A DNA stretch of 64,000 bases from positions 6,274,001 to 6,338,000 of the forward strand of contig NC_133024.1 of assembly GCF_048771995.1 (NCBI RefSeq), written 5' to 3'. Below, one piece after another: positions 62,794 through 64,000 of the stretch. The notes beneath the pieces were generated by a model that was not told where the DNA came from, did not search any database, and was given only the letters and a program-made list of their open reading frames with translations. The DNA is from Taeniopygia guttata. Its lineage: Eukaryota; Chordata; Aves; Passeriformes; Estrildidae. Within the stretch, counting starts at the first letter, position 1; the number at the start of each line of letters is the position of its first letter. The position numbers were made by a program, and so were the translations under genes.

Positions 62794-64000
62794 CTATCAG
62801 AAAAAAAGAGGAATCATGGTAACACAAAAATAAAACAATCTGTAATTTAAGTCTATAACATATATATGGTTCATATAGGTCACAGTGTAGAACAATAGGT
62901 TTTTTAAAGTAATGTATAGTTATTTTATTATGAGCACTGAGATTCTTTGTTAACTCTTGAGATTCATATTATTATCATTCTTAACTTTGAGATTCATATA
63001 ACTATTTCCATTTCTATAAAGCCACAAAAATCACATGATAAGAACATTGGTGCTACTCAAAATACAGCCCTTCAATCAGACAAAAGAGGAAAAAAAAGTC
63101 AAATTACTTGACCCAAGACAGTACAGAGGTATGTGTTGCCTACTGTGAAAGATACTGTGAAACATTTGCAGTCAGGCTTTTTGCTTGACTTTTAAATCTT
63201 GATTAAACTTTTTAAATGTATTTTCTAAATGTAAATTCAACATACAAAAAACCATGGCTATGATTGGAAATTATGCCAAGACATAGGTAAAGAATTTCTT
63301 ATAGTGCAAGCAGGTAATGGAAGTTATCATTACAAAGTTCTACAGTTTAATTTTCATGGATCATACAGTGTAGCTTCATTAATAACTTACAGCTCTTTTA
63401 AGACTTAGTGAAAACTGAAGATTTGGCAAAAGTGTCCCCACCCTCTTGAATGTGATCTCATTGAAAAAGGTCTTAAAAATCATTGATTCCCTTCTGCCAG
63501 TAATTAGCTGTCGAAAAATATAGCTGTCAAAAAGATGTATGGTTTACTGAGATGTTCCTGTAATATTGTCTCCTGGGCATAATAACTCTTAATGGTGATT
63601 CCAGTTTGGGCTTGCTTTCTGTTTTTTTGCTAGGGAATAGTATGCATATACCTTTTTTATTCAAAATAACTGTTAAATGTTTCAGTAAATTTCTGCTTTG
63701 TTTGACTCAATTTCCCAAAGAGCAATACAGTGTTCAAAACCTGTCTGAGGACTCTCTTAGGAATGTCTTATTTCAAGGCAGTGTTTAATACCAGAAAGTA
63801 AAATAAAACAATACCTGAATTCCCAGTCTTATGAAATTTAAGTTGTTTGAAATGAACTAAGAAATATGCCGTTCATCCAGAGGTTAAACAATGAGCACAA
63901 CATGTATCTGAGAGAAATCCAAGATTAACTTGTTCTACTACAGTGAAATACATGGGATATATCATCAGATGTCTGGCTCTGGGCACAGAGGGAGGTATCT
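62794..64000 (-). other. NCAM2: Last intron of NCAM2 (partial)
   Basis: At least 1.2 kb of intron upstream of the terminal exon. No further exon with acceptor, open frame and donor is visible. It is AT-rich with no LINE or LTR recognised. Confidence 0.75.
62950..62999. repeat. Short direct repeat, 31-bp period
   Basis: TTAACTCTTGAGATTCATAT (62950-62969) recurs with one base missing at 62981-62999, within the NCAM2 intron about 160 bp before the acceptor. It is a minor slippage duplication. Confidence 0.9.

Noticed and set aside
62632..62850. 72-codon plus-strand open frame over the NCAM2 exon
   Set aside because: It is the antisense shadow of the real minus-strand exon and its acceptor region.
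1..64000. CRISPR arrays, operons, tRNA, rRNA or prokaryotic mobile systems
   Set aside because: None seen. Composition, LINE/LTR content and spliced exon structure all point to a vertebrate chromosome.

Overview
The window looks like bird nuclear DNA, most likely a passerine. It is AT-rich and carries about nine chicken-repeat-1 (CR1) LINE fragments. One of these ends in the avian CR1 3' signature of repeated ATTCTATG. It also holds several solo LTRs of bird endogenous-retrovirus type. There is no bacterial-style gene organisation, and I found no CRISPR array, tRNA or rRNA gene.

One protein-coding exon can be supported. It is the last coding exon of NCAM2 (neural cell adhesion molecule 2) on the minus strand at 62682-62793, with a good splice acceptor, a 36-residue tail ending in SKEDDSKA, a stop codon and a 3' UTR running toward lower coordinates. 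Everything right of 62793 is the last NCAM2 intron. Everything left of the UTR, about 56-62 kb, is 3' flanking DNA of the gene and behaves like a gene desert.

Layout from left to right: LTR (267-897, minus); CR1 fragment (4419); an ancient CR1/L3-like LINE relic with three recognisable protein blocks (5346-6300); CR1 fragments at 8931, 11471 and 15164; LTR (17021); a long CR1 fragment keeping the C-terminal part of ORF2 (18504-19300); a nested cluster of two LTRs and a CR1 (25818-27942); two CR1 copies in inverted orientation (29331 and 32399); a CR1 ORF2 relic from which a 91-bp ATCC microsatellite has grown (37725-38075); a small ancient inverted-repeat element (41164); a dispersed duplication (42921 and 43462); a complete solo LTR (48217-49035) followed by a GC-rich LTR-like piece; a second ancient inverted-repeat element (58985); and the NCAM2 terminus.

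I see no new multi-gene system. The points most worth checking are the microsatellite born inside a LINE, the inverted CR1 pair, the old LINE relic with readable protein blocks, the two old inverted-repeat elements, and the duplication around 43 kb. The long open frames that can be read here (127-140 codons) show no family resemblance and look like chance.
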